Numbered from the stretch's first letter, positions 27,868 through 36,856 are shown. The stretch: 64,000 nt of DNA from Kitasatospora herbaricolor (GCF_030813695.1 NZ_JAUSVA010000002.1:124001-188000), one strand, 5' to 3'. Translations and numbers: made by a program. Notes: generated from the sequence alone by a model not told the origin.

Positions 27868-28845
27868 TCAGAAGCGGCGGCGGTACTCGGCCGGGGTGGT
27901 GCCCAGACGTCGCTGGAATGAGCGGTGCAGCGTGTCCACGGAGCCCAGGCCGCTGGCGGCCGCGATCTCCGGGAGGCCGAGGTCGGTCTCCTCCAGCAGT
28001 CGGCGGGCGGACTCCAGGCGGGCGGACTCGACGTAGGCGGCCGGTGTGGTGGCGGTACGTCGGCGGAACAGGCGGGAGAAGTGGCGCACGCTCAGGTGCA
28101 GCCTGGCGGCGAGGGTTTCGGCCGAGAGGTCCTCGGTGAGGTGCTCGGCGATCCACACCCGTAGGTCGTCGATGCGGTCACCGCCGGCGCTCTGGACCGA
28201 GAGCGGCACGCTGAACTGGCTCTGCCCGCCGGAGCGTTTGACGTACATGACCATCATCCGGGCGGTGCCGAGCGCGAGCGCCTGACCGTGGTCCTCGGCG
28301 ACCATCGCGAGCGCCATGTCCATCCCCGAGGTGACGCCGGCGCAGGTCCATACGCGCCCGGAGCGGATGAAGATCGGATCGGGGTCGACCGCGACGTCCG
28401 GGTGCTCGGCCGCCAAGCGGGCCGCGGTGAGCCAGTGGGTCGTGGCGGGCCGGCCGTCGAGCAGCCCTGCCGCGGCCAGCAGGTGCGCACCCGCGCAGAT
28501 CGACCCGACCCGGCCTGCCCGGGGCGCCACCGTGCGGAGCCAGGCGGTGACTTCCCGGTCGATCACCGGCTCCACCGTGTCGCCGACCAGGTCGATCGCG
28601 CCCGCCACGAGCAGGGTGTCCACCCGGCCGTCCACCGCCCCGAGGGTGAGGTCGGCCATCAGGCGCACACCGCTTGAGGTCGGGACCGGTGCGCCGTCGG
28701 CGGTGGCGATCTGCACGACGTAGCCGGGCCGGTCGGGTCCGGCGACACGGGTGGCGACCGAGAACACCTCAGCCGGTCCGGTGACATCGAGGAGTTCGAC
28801 GCCTGGGAAGGCGGCGACGACGACTCGGTGGGGCGACTGGGGCAT
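27868..28845 (-). CDS. GlxA-type AraC regulator with DJ-1/PfpI domain
   Basis: A 325-residue regulator. Residues 1-190 form a class I glutamine amidotransferase-like (DJ-1/PfpI) sensory domain (VVVAAFPGVELLDVTGPAEV, the nucleophile-elbow VGSICAGAHLL with its Cys). Residues about 220-325 are an AraC pair of helix-turn-helices (LAARLHLSVRHFSRLFRR, LGSVDTLHRSFQRRLGTTPA). Proteins of this type sense amino-acid or quaternary-amine metabolites. The start is 28845; an in-frame ATG at 28893 is possible and neither has a strong Shine-Dalgarno. The downstream MBL hydrolase is the likely target. Confidence 0.9.
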   Translation of the reverse strand: MPQSPHRVVVAAFPGVELLDVTGPAEVFSVATRVAGPDRPGYVVQIATADGAPVPTSSGVRLMADLTLGAVDGRVDTLLVAGAIDLVGDTVEPVIDREVTAWLRTVAPRAGRVGSICAGAHLLAAAGLLDGRPATTHWLTAARLAAEHPDVAVDPDPIFIRSGRVWTCAGVTSGMDMALAMVAEDHGQALALGTARMMVMYVKRSGGQSQFSVPLSVQSAGGDRIDDLRVWIAEHLTEDLSAETLAARLHLSVRHFSRLFRRRTATTPAAYVESARLESARRLLEETDLGLPEIAAASGLGSVDTLHRSFQRRLGTTPAEYRRRF

Positions 28846-29084
28846 GCCTTGATCATGCCGCTGGGCCGGAGGTGGCCGCAATGACGAGGTCATCGCAGAT
28901 CCGGCCATGGGGACGGCCACCGGACGACCACAGGACGCCCATCGGACGACCACCGACGGCCGCCGGGCGGTCCGCCCGGCGGCCAGGCCCAGCCGGGCGG
29001 ACGGGAGCACTTCCGGCGCGGTTCCGTCGAGCCGCCCGCCGCGAGCACGGCGTACTGGAGGCGTTCCGTACGTGGAGGGGGGTG
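28846..29084. other. No supported gene
   Basis: Upstream region of the GlxA-type gene. No clear promoter or palindrome was seen. Confidence 0.5.
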
Positions 29085-29339
29085 CTACTCGAGGTCGAGC
29101 GGCCGGTTGAAGGGGTCGTAGGAGACGTGGCGGAGGCCGGCAGCGATGTTGCGGTGTCCGTGCCGACGGAAGGTCTTGATCGCCAGGTCGCGCCGGGTTG
29201 CCATGTTCCCGGGGCCGCGCCCGGTGCGGATCTTCGAGGTGTCTTCGGCGAAGGTTGTGTCGCGGACGAAATTCAGCCGGTTGGCGATGGGCCACTGTGA
29301 CCGGGCGAGCTGGCCGAGCCGTGTCTCGCTCTGCCTCAA
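29085..29339 (-). pseudogene. ISAs1-family transposase C-terminal fragment
   Basis: The frame reads NRLNFVRDTTFAEDTSKIRT, GRGPGNMATRRDLAIKTFRR and HGHRNIAAGLRHVSYDPFNR. These are the last 80 or so residues of ISAs1-type transposases (LHWVRDxTFxED...GxGPxxMAxLRNLAI). It ends 10 bp from the truncated-looking gene at 29350, so an ancient insertion probably clipped that gene. Confidence 0.75.
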
Positions 29340-29349
29340 ATCCAGGTCC

Positions 29350-29982
29350 TCATGCGTGTGTCCCGTTGCTGTGGTGTCGGCGCGTCCGCGGCGACACCAG
29401 ACGGGCGACCGCCTGCCGGGCGGCCTCGCGGTGGTCAGGGCGGGGCACCGGCACGCGGGGGCCGGCCAGGTCCCGGCCGGTGAGCGACTTGGCTCCGACC
29501 ACGGTCCAGTCGGCGCGGTGCACCACGGCGACGTGTCCTTCCACGTGGGCCTTGCGGTCCTTCCAGTCGTCCGGTGGCGCCATCAGAACGCGGAGGTCCT
29601 GGTGGTTCAACCATTCCAGGCCAAGGATCTGGCGGCCGAGGTGGTGTTCGATGAGCGACAGGGTGGTACCGGTCTCCAGGTTCACAAGCAGGAGCTCCCC
29701 CTCGAAGTGGTAGCCGCCGTCGTACTCGCCGGATCCCACGGTCAGCAAGGGAAGAGTGGGATGGAAGGCCATCGCGTTCACGGGGTACTGCGAGCTCAGG
29801 AGCCAACGGCGGCGGGCGCGGTCGGTGACGTGGAAGACGCCTACGGTCTTGGCCTCGTCATACTCGTGCGCGCCGGCCACCGCGACCATGCGTCGCCGCT
29901 TGTCCGCGACGGCCAGGACGGGATCGCCGACCTCGGCGAAGGAGGAGCCAGAGGAGTCGCGGTCAGCAGGAAACAAGGTCAT
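29350..29982 (-). CDS. WD40-like propeller protein, probably C-terminally truncated
   Basis: ATG 29982 gives a 210-residue protein with propeller-like strands: PVLAVADKRRRMVAVAGAHE, YPVNAMAFHPTLPLLTVGSG, ELLLVNLETGTTLSLIEHHL and HVAVVHRADWTVVGAKSL. Related streptomycete proteins appear to be much longer, with more blades. Here the frame ends in a basic tail next to an ISAs1 fragment, which suggests truncation. No enzyme motif is visible. Such proteins often accompany NTPase-based signalling or conflict systems, but none is adjacent. Confidence 0.55.
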   Translation of the reverse strand: MTLFPADRDSSGSSFAEVGDPVLAVADKRRRMVAVAGAHEYDEAKTVGVFHVTDRARRRWLLSSQYPVNAMAFHPTLPLLTVGSGEYDGGYHFEGELLLVNLETGTTLSLIEHHLGRQILGLEWLNHQDLRVLMAPPDDWKDRKAHVEGHVAVVHRADWTVVGAKSLTGRDLAGPRVPVPRPDHREAARQAVARLVSPRTRRHHSNGTHA

Positions 29983-30537
29983 GCAGAGAATCTTCGCAAG
30001 GATCCGGGCGGGACGGGTGTCCGAGCGCTGGTTGAGCCGCCGGCTACGCACCTCGCTCAGCTCCCCGACTCGACGGCTCATCCGCGCACTGAAGCGCTAC
30101 CCGACCAAGAACACCGGGACTTTCGGACGCCCCTGCCCTGTTGGCGGCGTGTCGTAGGCCGCTCGAAGGTGGTGGGCCACAGCGGGTGGTCCTCCGGCAG
30201 GTGCCGCCAGGTACGGGCGATTCCCGTCGTCCCGCCCTTCGCCCATACCCGCTCCACCGGCAATAGTGCCTTTATCAAGGGTTATTGGACAACCGTCAGG
30301 AAATCGACTCCGGCGCGAGGATCGCACACGGGCCACCCGTTGCTGCTGGTGGTGCGGTCGGGGGCTTGGGCACGTTGGGAGAAGCGGTGTGGTTTGGGGT
30401 GCTGTGATGCTCGTGGGGTCGGTCTCCGGGTGTCGGTTGCTGTGTGTTGTGGGTGGCGGTCCGGGGTTTCGTTGTGGGGTTGTCCGGTCGGGTTGTCCGG
30501 TCGGGTTCGTTTCGGTGCGGAAGGGTTGGGTGGCGTT
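29983..30537. promoter_or_regulatory. Gene-free region with an imperfect inverted repeat upstream of the hydroxycinnamate operon
   Basis: No gene is supported. At 30261-30287 outer arms CAATA/TATTG and inner CCTT/AAGG, offset by one base, form an AT-rich imperfect palindrome about 250 bp before the crotonase start. It could bind a MarR-type regulator, as is usual for ferulate genes. Two 13-bp direct copies of GGGTTGTCCGGTC occur at 30477-30502. Confidence 0.35.
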
Positions 30538-31365
30538 GTGGTGGTCAAGCTTGAGACGGTGCAGTTGGAGATCGAGGGGCCGGTGGCGACGATCTCGTTG
30601 GATCGTCCGGAGAAGAAGAACGCGATGAATCCGCAGATGCATGCGGACATGAATGCGGCGTTGGACGAGATCGAGACGGTGGGGGGTGTGAAGGTGGTGG
30701 TGGTCACCGGGAACGGTGACAGTTTCAGTGCGGGGATGGATCTGGAGGAGTGTTTCCTGCGTCCTTACGAGGATCCGATGTTGTTCTACCGGACGAATCT
30801 GGTGGCGTTGCGGTGGTTCCAGCGGTTGAAGGCGTTTCCGGCGGTGACGGTGGCGAAGGTGAACGGGTTCGCTTTCGGTGGCGGGGTGCTGGTGACGGGG
30901 ATCTGTGATCTGGCGGTGGCGTCGGAGGATGTCCTGTTCGGGTTGTCGGAGATCAACTTCGGGATCTTCCCGGCGGGTGGGGCGTCGTGGGCGGCGGCGA
31001 ACAATCTGCCGCGCAAGCAGGCGTTGTACTACATTTTGACGGGGGACACGTTCACGGGTGCGCAGGCGCAGGAGTTCGGGTTGGTGAACCGGGCGGTGCC
31101 GGCGGGTGAGCTGGACGCGGAGACGGACCGGATCGTGGCGAAGCTGGTGAAGAAGAACCCGGTGACGCTGGAGTTGGCGAAGCAGGTGTACGAGCACAAC
31201 CGGGCCTCGGATCTGCCGGCGGCGATCGACTACGACCAGGCGAAGTTGTGGGAGTTGTCGCGTCTGACGGGCAACGAGTGGATCAACGTGGCGTTGAAGC
31301 AGTTCGAGAAGCGTAGTTTCCAGCCGGGTCTGAGCACCTACCGTCGTGGGGACGCGGCGTCATGA
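30538..31365 (+). CDS. Feruloyl/p-coumaroyl-CoA hydratase-lyase (crotonase family)
   Basis: A 275-residue crotonase that hydrates feruloyl- or coumaroyl-CoA and cleaves it to an aromatic aldehyde and acetyl-CoA. Features are ISLDRPEKKNAMNPQMH, the oxyanion-hole GMDLEE, GFAFGGGVLVTGICDLAVAS, and FGLSEINFGIFPAGG with the family's catalytic Glu. The C-terminal LKQFEKRSFQPGLSTYRRG is diagnostic for this subgroup. GTG 30538 (or 30541) follows GGAAGGG at some distance. The stop overlaps the CoA ligase start in ATGA. Coding is unusually rich in TTG, GTT and GGT codons compared with neighbours. Confidence 0.85.
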   Translation: MVVKLETVQLEIEGPVATISLDRPEKKNAMNPQMHADMNAALDEIETVGGVKVVVVTGNGDSFSAGMDLEECFLRPYEDPMLFYRTNLVALRWFQRLKAFPAVTVAKVNGFAFGGGVLVTGICDLAVASEDVLFGLSEINFGIFPAGGASWAAANNLPRKQALYYILTGDTFTGAQAQEFGLVNRAVPAGELDAETDRIVAKLVKKNPVTLELAKQVYEHNRASDLPAAIDYDQAKLWELSRLTGNEWINVALKQFEKRSFQPGLSTYRRGDAAS

Positions 31366-32963
31366 TCTTCACGGGGCCGCATGCGCCGACGCCGGTTCCC
31401 GATGTGGCGTTCACGACGTTCGTGCTGGGTGAGGCGGGCGGTCACGCGGACCGGGTGGCGCTGGTGGACGTGGCGGGGGAGAACTCCTTCACGTACGGGG
31501 AGTTGGTCGCCGGGGTGGAGAGGGTGGCGGGCGCCCTCGGGGGGCGGGGTCTGGGCCGGGGGGACGTGCTGGCGTTGCTGGCGCCGAACGTGCCGCAGTT
31601 CCCGGTGGTCTTCCACGCGGCGGCGTCGTTGGGTGCCACGGTGGTGGTGCTGAACCCGTTGGACACGACGGCGGACCTGGTGGGGCATCTGGGCGGGTCG
31701 GGTGCGGTGCTGCTGGTGACGACCGAGGAACAGGCGTCCAGGGCGTCGGAGTTGGTGGCGGGCACCGAGGTCCGGGAGGTGGTGGTGTTCGGGCAGGCGC
31801 CCGGTACCACGCCGTTCTCGGAACTCCTCGATCCGGCAGCGGACCTGGCGCCGGACCGGGTGCCGGACCGGGTGCCGGTCGGGGGTGCGGGTGGGGTGTC
31901 GGTGGTGGGGGTGGACGCGGGGTCGGACGTGGTGGCGTTGTTGCACTCCTCGGGGAGTACGGGGCGTCCGAAGGGGGTGATGCTGACGCATCGCAACATG
32001 AGTGCGAACGTGTTGCAGACCAACGGTGGGGCGCCGTTGGAGGAGGGGGAGCGGGTGCTGGCGGTGGCGCCGTTCCATCACGCGTTCGGGTTGATCATGG
32101 TGTTGAACGCGAGTCTGCGTCAGGGCGCGACGGTGGTGACGATGCCGCGTTTCGATCCGCAGGGGTATCTGCAGGCGATCCAGGAGCATCGGATCACGCG
32201 TCTGTACGTGGTGCCGACGATCGCGGTGCTGCTGGCGCGCAGTCCGCTGGTGGAGCGCTTCGACCTGTCGTCGGTGCGGACCGTGATCTCGGGCGGGGCG
32301 GCGTTGGACCCGGAGATCGCGCGTCTGTGCGAGGAGCGGTTGGGGTGCCGGGTCGCGCAGGGGTACGGGCTGACCGAGGGGTTGGTGTCGTTCATGCAGG
32401 TGGAGGGTTCGCCTGCGGGGTCGGTGGGACGGGCGACGACGAACATCGAGTTCAAGATCGTGGACACCACGACGGGTGAAGCGTTGGGGCCGGGGCTGGA
32501 GGGTGAGGTCCTGGTGCGGGGCCCGCACGTGATGAAGGGCTACTTGGACGCGCCGCGGGCCACCGGCGAGGTGCTGGAGGGGGACGGGTTCCTGCACACC
32601 GGCGACCTGGGGAAGGTCGACGCGGACGGGGAACTGTTCCTGGTGGACCGGATCAAGGAACTGATCAAGTACAAGGGCCAGCAGGTGTCCCCGGTCGAGC
32701 TGGAGGCGGTCCTGATGACGCATCCGAACGTCGCGGACGCGGCGGTGATCGGGGTGCCCGACGAGGAGGCCAGCGAGATCCCGAAGGCCTTCGTCGTCCT
32801 GCGGGAACCGGCCACCGCCCAGGAGATCATGACCTTCGTCGCCGAACGCGTCGCACCGTACAAGAAGATCCGGCGGGTGGAGTTCATCGACGCCATCCCC
32901 CGCACCCCCGTCGGCAAGACCGAACGCCGCAGCCTCAAGGAACGCGAACGCGCAACCCGGTAA
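31362..32963 (+). CDS. Hydroxycinnamate (4-coumarate/ferulate)-CoA ligase
   Basis: A 533-residue ANL-superfamily adenylating enzyme. Core motifs are LLHSSGSTGRPKGVMLTHRN (P-loop), FHHAFGLI, GYGLTEG, FLHTGDLGKVDADGELFLVD, RIKELIKYKGQQVSP and the catalytic Lys in PRTPVGKTERR. It makes the CoA thioester that the upstream hydratase-lyase consumes. ATG 31362 overlaps that gene's stop (ATGA), giving translational coupling. Together they convert ferulate or p-coumarate to vanillin or 4-hydroxybenzaldehyde; substrate preference cannot be read from sequence. The first two-thirds share the TTG/GGT-rich codon style of the partner, and the last third returns to NNC codons. Confidence 0.9.
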   Translation: MIFTGPHAPTPVPDVAFTTFVLGEAGGHADRVALVDVAGENSFTYGELVAGVERVAGALGGRGLGRGDVLALLAPNVPQFPVVFHAAASLGATVVVLNPLDTTADLVGHLGGSGAVLLVTTEEQASRASELVAGTEVREVVVFGQAPGTTPFSELLDPAADLAPDRVPDRVPVGGAGGVSVVGVDAGSDVVALLHSSGSTGRPKGVMLTHRNMSANVLQTNGGAPLEEGERVLAVAPFHHAFGLIMVLNASLRQGATVVTMPRFDPQGYLQAIQEHRITRLYVVPTIAVLLARSPLVERFDLSSVRTVISGGAALDPEIARLCEERLGCRVAQGYGLTEGLVSFMQVEGSPAGSVGRATTNIEFKIVDTTTGEALGPGLEGEVLVRGPHVMKGYLDAPRATGEVLEGDGFLHTGDLGKVDADGELFLVDRIKELIKYKGQQVSPVELEAVLMTHPNVADAAVIGVPDEEASEIPKAFVVLREPATAQEIMTFVAERVAPYKKIRRVEFIDAIPRTPVGKTERRSLKERERATR

Positions 32964-33010
32964 CTCCAGTGACCCAGGGGACCCGTGAGCCGCAACCCCC
33001 TGCCCCACCG

Positions 33011-33048
33011 GACGGCCCCGGGCGGGCCGTCCCGCCCCACGGGGGCGG
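33011..33048 (+). terminator. Two tandem hairpins after the CoA ligase
   Basis: GACGGCCC/GGGCCGTC (33011-33018, 33024-33031) is followed immediately by CCGCCCC/GGGGCGG (33032-33038, 33042-33048), about 50 bp after the stop. The stretch from there to 33330 has no supported gene. Confidence 0.65.
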
Positions 33049-33330
33049 CGCCCGGCTGCTGCCGGACCTGCGCCCGACGGGCTACGGCCGTCCGAGGTGC
33101 TCGCCGGCAGGTCGGCGGTGACGGGGGCAAGGCCGCGCGGGCATGCCGAGCAGGGGCCACCGTGCGGCACGAGCAGGTACTCCCCCGCGCCACCTCCCGA
33201 GCCGGCCGTTCACCGTTGGCGCAGCCCGGCACCACGTCCGGTCCGCCTCCGACGACCAGCAGCGACCCCGCGATGCGGCGGTCCCCCGCCCCCACCGCTC
33301 CGGGGTCGGGGCGTCAGTCCGATCGGGGCG

Positions 33331-33753
33331 TCAGTCCGAGGAGTCCCTCTTCGCACCGTCGCCCGCGGTGTCCGGGTCCGGGACGCGGCCGGCGGACCGG
33401 TCGTCGGCGTGGTCCGCCCCTTGCGGGTCCATCGTGGCCGCCCAGTGCTCCGCCCATTGGGCGAGGGGGTTCAGGGCGTGGCGCGCCTCCTGTCCCAGCG
33501 GGGTGAGCTCGTAGCGGCTGTCCGGCAGTTGGTGGATCACCCGGGCATCCAGCAGCTCGGTCAGGCGCTGCCGCATCACGCTGGAGGACATGTCGTCGCA
33601 CTGCTTCTGCAAGGGGCGGAATCCAAGCGGACCCGCGTGAAGCTCCCACAGGATGCGCAGACTCCACCGCCGCCCGAACAGATCGAGTGCGGCCATGAGG
33701 GGGCGGCCGGTGGTCGAGCCGCGAACAGGACTGCCAGGTGTGGGTGTTGCCAT
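33331..33753 (-). CDS. HxlR-family transcriptional regulator
   Basis: A 140-residue winged-helix protein: RPLMAALDLFGRRWSLRILW, FRPLQKQCDDMSSSVMRQRL, a wing with QLPDSRYELTPLGQEARHAL, and an acidic tail. HxlR proteins are small dimeric regulators that sense aldehydes, quinones or redox stress. ATG 33753 has only a distant GGAGAG. It is divergent from nadC, and the shared upstream region has matching inverted motifs. It also lies tail-to-tail with the hydroxycinnamate operon, whose aldehyde products suit this family. Confidence 0.85.
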   Translation of the reverse strand: MATPTPGSPVRGSTTGRPLMAALDLFGRRWSLRILWELHAGPLGFRPLQKQCDDMSSSVMRQRLTELLDARVIHQLPDSRYELTPLGQEARHALNPLAQWAEHWAATMDPQGADHADDRSAGRVPDPDTAGDGAKRDSSD

Positions 33754-33782
33754 GTCGCGATGTCCAGCTCTCCAGGGTTGAC

Positions 33783-33832
33783 GCTTCGAATTCCGACACG
33801 CTAGCATGGATATCCGCTTCGGAAATCGAAGC
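33783..33832. promoter_or_regulatory. Inverted pair of 14-bp sites upstream of the HxlR gene
   Basis: GCTTCGAATTCCGA (33783-33796) recurs on the opposite strand at 33832-33819 as GCTTCGATTTCCGA, 13 of 14 identical. The 22 bp between them hold the likely HxlR promoter. The right-hand copy also contains the hairpin-like GCTTCG/CGAAGC. They are probably HxlR operators; the rest of 33833-34147 shows no gene. Confidence 0.55.
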
Positions 33833-34147
33833 GAACGCGGCTGTTGCGGCGCCTGCTCCGACGATCCGGGCGGGAGGAGTCCCTGAAAGCCCGAGTCGAC
33901 GGAGGCGGGACCGGCGGGGAGGGCCGGTACAAGCGCGTCGCATGGTGCCCCGGTTTCGTGGTCGGCGCCGAGTCGCACGGACGGCGCACCAGGAACCTGT
34001 TCGCGGCCGGAGGGGGCGGGTGACCGGCACGCGGGAGTGCGAGTACAGGCTCCACCATGTCCTGAAAACCCGACGGGCGGAACTCCCATGACGCCTCGTC
34101 AGCACGTGCCGCGACGGAGCCGACGTCCACTCAGAGCTGGAGACCAG

Positions 34148-35041
34148 ATGACCACGACCGCGTTTCCCTCGGCGGCAGCACGGGCCGCAGCCGCTGCCGC
34201 CCTGGTCGAGGACGAGTCAGGGAAGGACATCACCACCGTGTGGAGCGTTGCCGAGGACCTGGTGGCCACGGCCGAGATCCGCACCCGGCAGAGCGGCATC
34301 GCCGCCGGCCTCCCCGTGGTCGCCGAGGTCTTCGCGCAGGTCGACCCTGAGGTCAAGGTCGAGCCGGCCGTCGCCGACGGCGCCCGAGTGGCCGACGGCC
34401 AGGTCCTGGTGCACCTGTCCGGTTCGGCGCGCAGCCTGATCACCGGGGAGCGCACGGCGCTGAACTTCCTGCAGCGCATGTGCGGCATCGCGACGCTCAC
34501 CGACCGCTACGTCCGGGCTGTGGAAGGGACCAGGGCGCGCATCCTGGACACGCGCAAGACGGCGCCGGGCCTGCGCGCCCTGGACAAGTACGCGGTCACC
34601 GCCGGCGGCGGCCACAACCACCGCCTCGATCTCGCGGCGATGGTCCTGCTCAAGGAGAACCACATCGCCGCGGCGGGCGGGGTGACCGCCGCGATCGAGG
34701 CGGTCGGGCGCGGGATGGCGCACACCGGGCAGACCGTGGAGAGCGATGTAGAGGTGCAGACCGTCGCACAGGCCGTCGAGGCCCTCGACGCCGGAGCCCG
34801 CTGGATCATGCTCGACAACATGCCGGTGGCCGACATCGAGCAGGTCGTGAAGCTCCGGGCCGGGCGGCCCGACGCCTCCCGGATCCTGCTGGAGGCCTCG
34901 GGCACCATCCGCCTGGACACGGTTCTCGCCATCGCCGGGACGGGCGTCGACCTCATCTCGGTCGGGGCGTTGACGCACAGCGCGCCCGCACTGGATCTGA
35001 CCATGCTGCTGACCACCGGCCCGGTGCCATGCCGGAGGTAG
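34148..35041 (+). CDS. nadC: Nicotinate-nucleotide pyrophosphorylase (carboxylating), quinolinate PRTase
   Basis: A 297-residue enzyme converting quinolinate and PRPP to nicotinate mononucleotide in NAD synthesis. ATG 34148 has GGAG six bases upstream. Motifs are SGIAAGLPVVAEVFAQVDP, ERTALNFLQRMCGIATLT, RILDTRKTAPGLRALDKYAV, GGGHNHRLDLAAMVLLKENH and LLEASGTIRLDTVLAIAGTG. The usual partners nadA and nadB are absent; instead the gene overlaps a phzF-like gene by 13 bp. It may be a second nadC copy serving a specialised pathway rather than housekeeping NAD supply. Confidence 0.92.
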   Translation: MTTTAFPSAAARAAAAAALVEDESGKDITTVWSVAEDLVATAEIRTRQSGIAAGLPVVAEVFAQVDPEVKVEPAVADGARVADGQVLVHLSGSARSLITGERTALNFLQRMCGIATLTDRYVRAVEGTRARILDTRKTAPGLRALDKYAVTAGGGHNHRLDLAAMVLLKENHIAAAGGVTAAIEAVGRGMAHTGQTVESDVEVQTVAQAVEALDAGARWIMLDNMPVADIEQVVKLRAGRPDASRILLEASGTIRLDTVLAIAGTGVDLISVGALTHSAPALDLTMLLTTGPVPCRR

Positions 35042-35886
35042 CGGTCGTCGACGCGTGTCAGCGAGACGGCGCGGGTGGCAGCCCGACCGCCGTTCTGGAT
35101 GACGCGCCGTTCACCGACGAGGAGCGATGCCGCATTCCCGGGGAGTTGGGAACATCGCACGCCGTCTTCCTCCGCGCGACCGGAATCGAGCGTCGTCGGC
35201 CCGCGTACACCCTGCGGTTCTTCACCGCCCAGGACGAACTGCCCGCCTGCGGCCACGGCACCGTCGCCGCCCTCGCCGTGCTGGCCGAGCGGGAAGGCAG
35301 CGACCACGACTACCGCGGCGTCCTGCGCACGGCCCACCGCAGCTTCGACTGTCGGGCAAGCCGGAGCGGTGACGGCCTGACGGCGTCGTTCGACCCGGGC
35401 CCGGTCAGCCTGCGTAGCGCCGGTGGACCCGAACTGAGGGCAGTCGCAGGCAGCCTCGGACTGACGCGGGACGCGGTCGCCGGCGAAGCGTGCGTGGCGT
35501 CCAACGGACGGCCGAGGCTTCTGCTGCCCGTCCGATCCCGCGCCGCACTGGCCGAACTCACGCCGGACTTCACCCTGTTGCGCGCAGCATGTGACCGCCA
35601 CGGTCTGCTGGGCTGCTACGCCTACTCGCCCCCGGACCGGCACGGCCGAGCAGCGGCCCGGATGTTCTCCCCGTCGATCGGCGTCCCCGAGGACATCGCC
35701 AACGCCAACAGCACGGCCTGCCTGGCAGCGCACCTTGCCGGCTCCGGCACACGCCGCCTCGCTGTCGACATGGGTGACCACCTCGGCAACCCGTCCACCA
35801 TCACAGCGACCGTCCACCGCGGCCGCGCGGGGCACCGGATCCGGGTCGGCGGCCAGGCAGCGATCGTGCGCACGGTCATGCGCTGA
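35029..35886 (+). CDS. PhzF-family protein with substituted active-site region
   Basis: A 285-residue protein with the two-domain PhzF/diaminopimelate-epimerase-like fold: DACQRDGAGGSPTAVLDDAP, LPACGHGTVAALAVL, and RMFSPSIGVPEDIANANSTA then CLAAHLA. In canonical PhzF a catalytic Glu stands in NLSETTFV; here the aligned stretch is ELGTSHAVFL with His44. The usual GNP is GSP and EDPATGSA is EDIANANS. It could therefore be an isomerase with altered chemistry. It starts inside nadC (13-bp overlap), so the two are coupled; anthranilate or quinolinate-type substrates are plausible. Confidence 0.8.
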   Translation: MPEVAVVDACQRDGAGGSPTAVLDDAPFTDEERCRIPGELGTSHAVFLRATGIERRRPAYTLRFFTAQDELPACGHGTVAALAVLAEREGSDHDYRGVLRTAHRSFDCRASRSGDGLTASFDPGPVSLRSAGGPELRAVAGSLGLTRDAVAGEACVASNGRPRLLLPVRSRAALAELTPDFTLLRAACDRHGLLGCYAYSPPDRHGRAAARMFSPSIGVPEDIANANSTACLAAHLAGSGTRRLAVDMGDHLGNPSTITATVHRGRAGHRIRVGGQAAIVRTVMR

Positions 35887-35990
35887 GGCCTGCGCGCTCA
35901 AGGCGTCTTGGTCGGCTCGCTGCCCCGCAGCGCGCCGGCCATGGATCCGAGCATGCTTTCCGATCATCAATTCCGCACACAGGAGGTACC

Positions 35991-36284
35991 GTGGCCAAGG
36001 GCTACTGGGTCAGCGTCTACCGCACCATCGCCGCCCCTGAGAGGCTTGCCGCCTACGACAAGCTGGCCGGTCCGGCCGTCAGGGCCGCGGGCGGGCGGCT
36101 GCTCGCCCGCGGCAGCCGGGTCGTCGCACACGACGCCGGAATCGCCGAGCGCACCATCCTGATCGAGTTCGACAGCTTCGAACAGGCGGTCGCCGCGCGC
36201 GCGAGTGCGGCCTACCAGGAGGCGCTGGCCGTACTCGCTGACGGCGTCGAGCGCGACTTCCGCATCATCGAAGGCCTCGACTGA
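35991..36284 (+). CDS. DUF1330 family protein
   Basis: A 97-residue ferredoxin-like dimeric alpha-beta barrel protein: YWVSVYRTIAAPERLAAYDK, AAGGRLLARGSRVVAHDAG, ERTILIEFDSFEQAVAA and ERDFRIIEGLD. GTG 35991 has a perfect AGGAGG four bases upstream. The family has no firmly known activity but often sits with catabolic or biosynthetic enzymes. It follows the phzF-like gene by 104 bp and may be in the same operon. Confidence 0.85.
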   Translation: MAKGYWVSVYRTIAAPERLAAYDKLAGPAVRAAGGRLLARGSRVVAHDAGIAERTILIEFDSFEQAVAARASAAYQEALAVLADGVERDFRIIEGLD

Positions 36285-36340
36285 CGATCGAGGCCCGTCG
36301 GGGAGGGACGCGACACCTGCTGCGGGGATCACCCCGGCTC

Positions 36341-36613
36341 GTGCCCGCCCGGGTGTGGCGCGACACCTTCCACGGCCTGCTCGACGAACCGTCGCCCGAA
36401 CGCCTCGACCGGGTCACCGCTCCGGTCCTGGTGATCCGGGGCGACCACGACCCGCTCCTCCCCCCCTCCGACCAGGAACGCCTGACCGCCGCCTTCCCGC
36501 CCGCCACCCTGCTGGTCCACGAGGGCGCCCGCCACGTCGTCCACTGGGACGACCCCGTGCGCACAGCGGCCGACCTGGCCGTCTTGACCGCCATCTGTGC
36601 CCGCCGGCCCTGA
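36341..36613 (+). pseudogene. Alpha/beta-hydrolase C-terminal fragment
   Basis: The frame encodes LDRVTAPVLVIRGDHDPLLP and HEGARHVVHWDDPVRTAADL, the C-terminal acid (Asp) and His region of alpha/beta hydrolases. The nucleophile elbow and oxyanion hole are missing. Hydrolase-like coding begins just before GTG 36341 with no start signal. It is a 5'-deleted remnant. Confidence 0.6.
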
Positions 36614-36856
36614 CCGTCCGGTCCGCCCCGGGGGCAGGCGATCCGGACGGCACGACGCACCGCGCGCGGGCCAGGAGAACGACGCCCCGGCGGCCGTGGG
36701 AGCGGGAACGGTCGTCGCCGGGGTCAGCGGGTTCACCCCCGCCGGGAGCTGCCCGGACCGGCGCCGCCGCGACCCTGCACCCGCGATCGCGGCCCGTCGT
36801 GGATCCCCGCTGGTCGGCGTGCCCGCAGATCGGCCCGGATCTGCTTGGATACCCGG

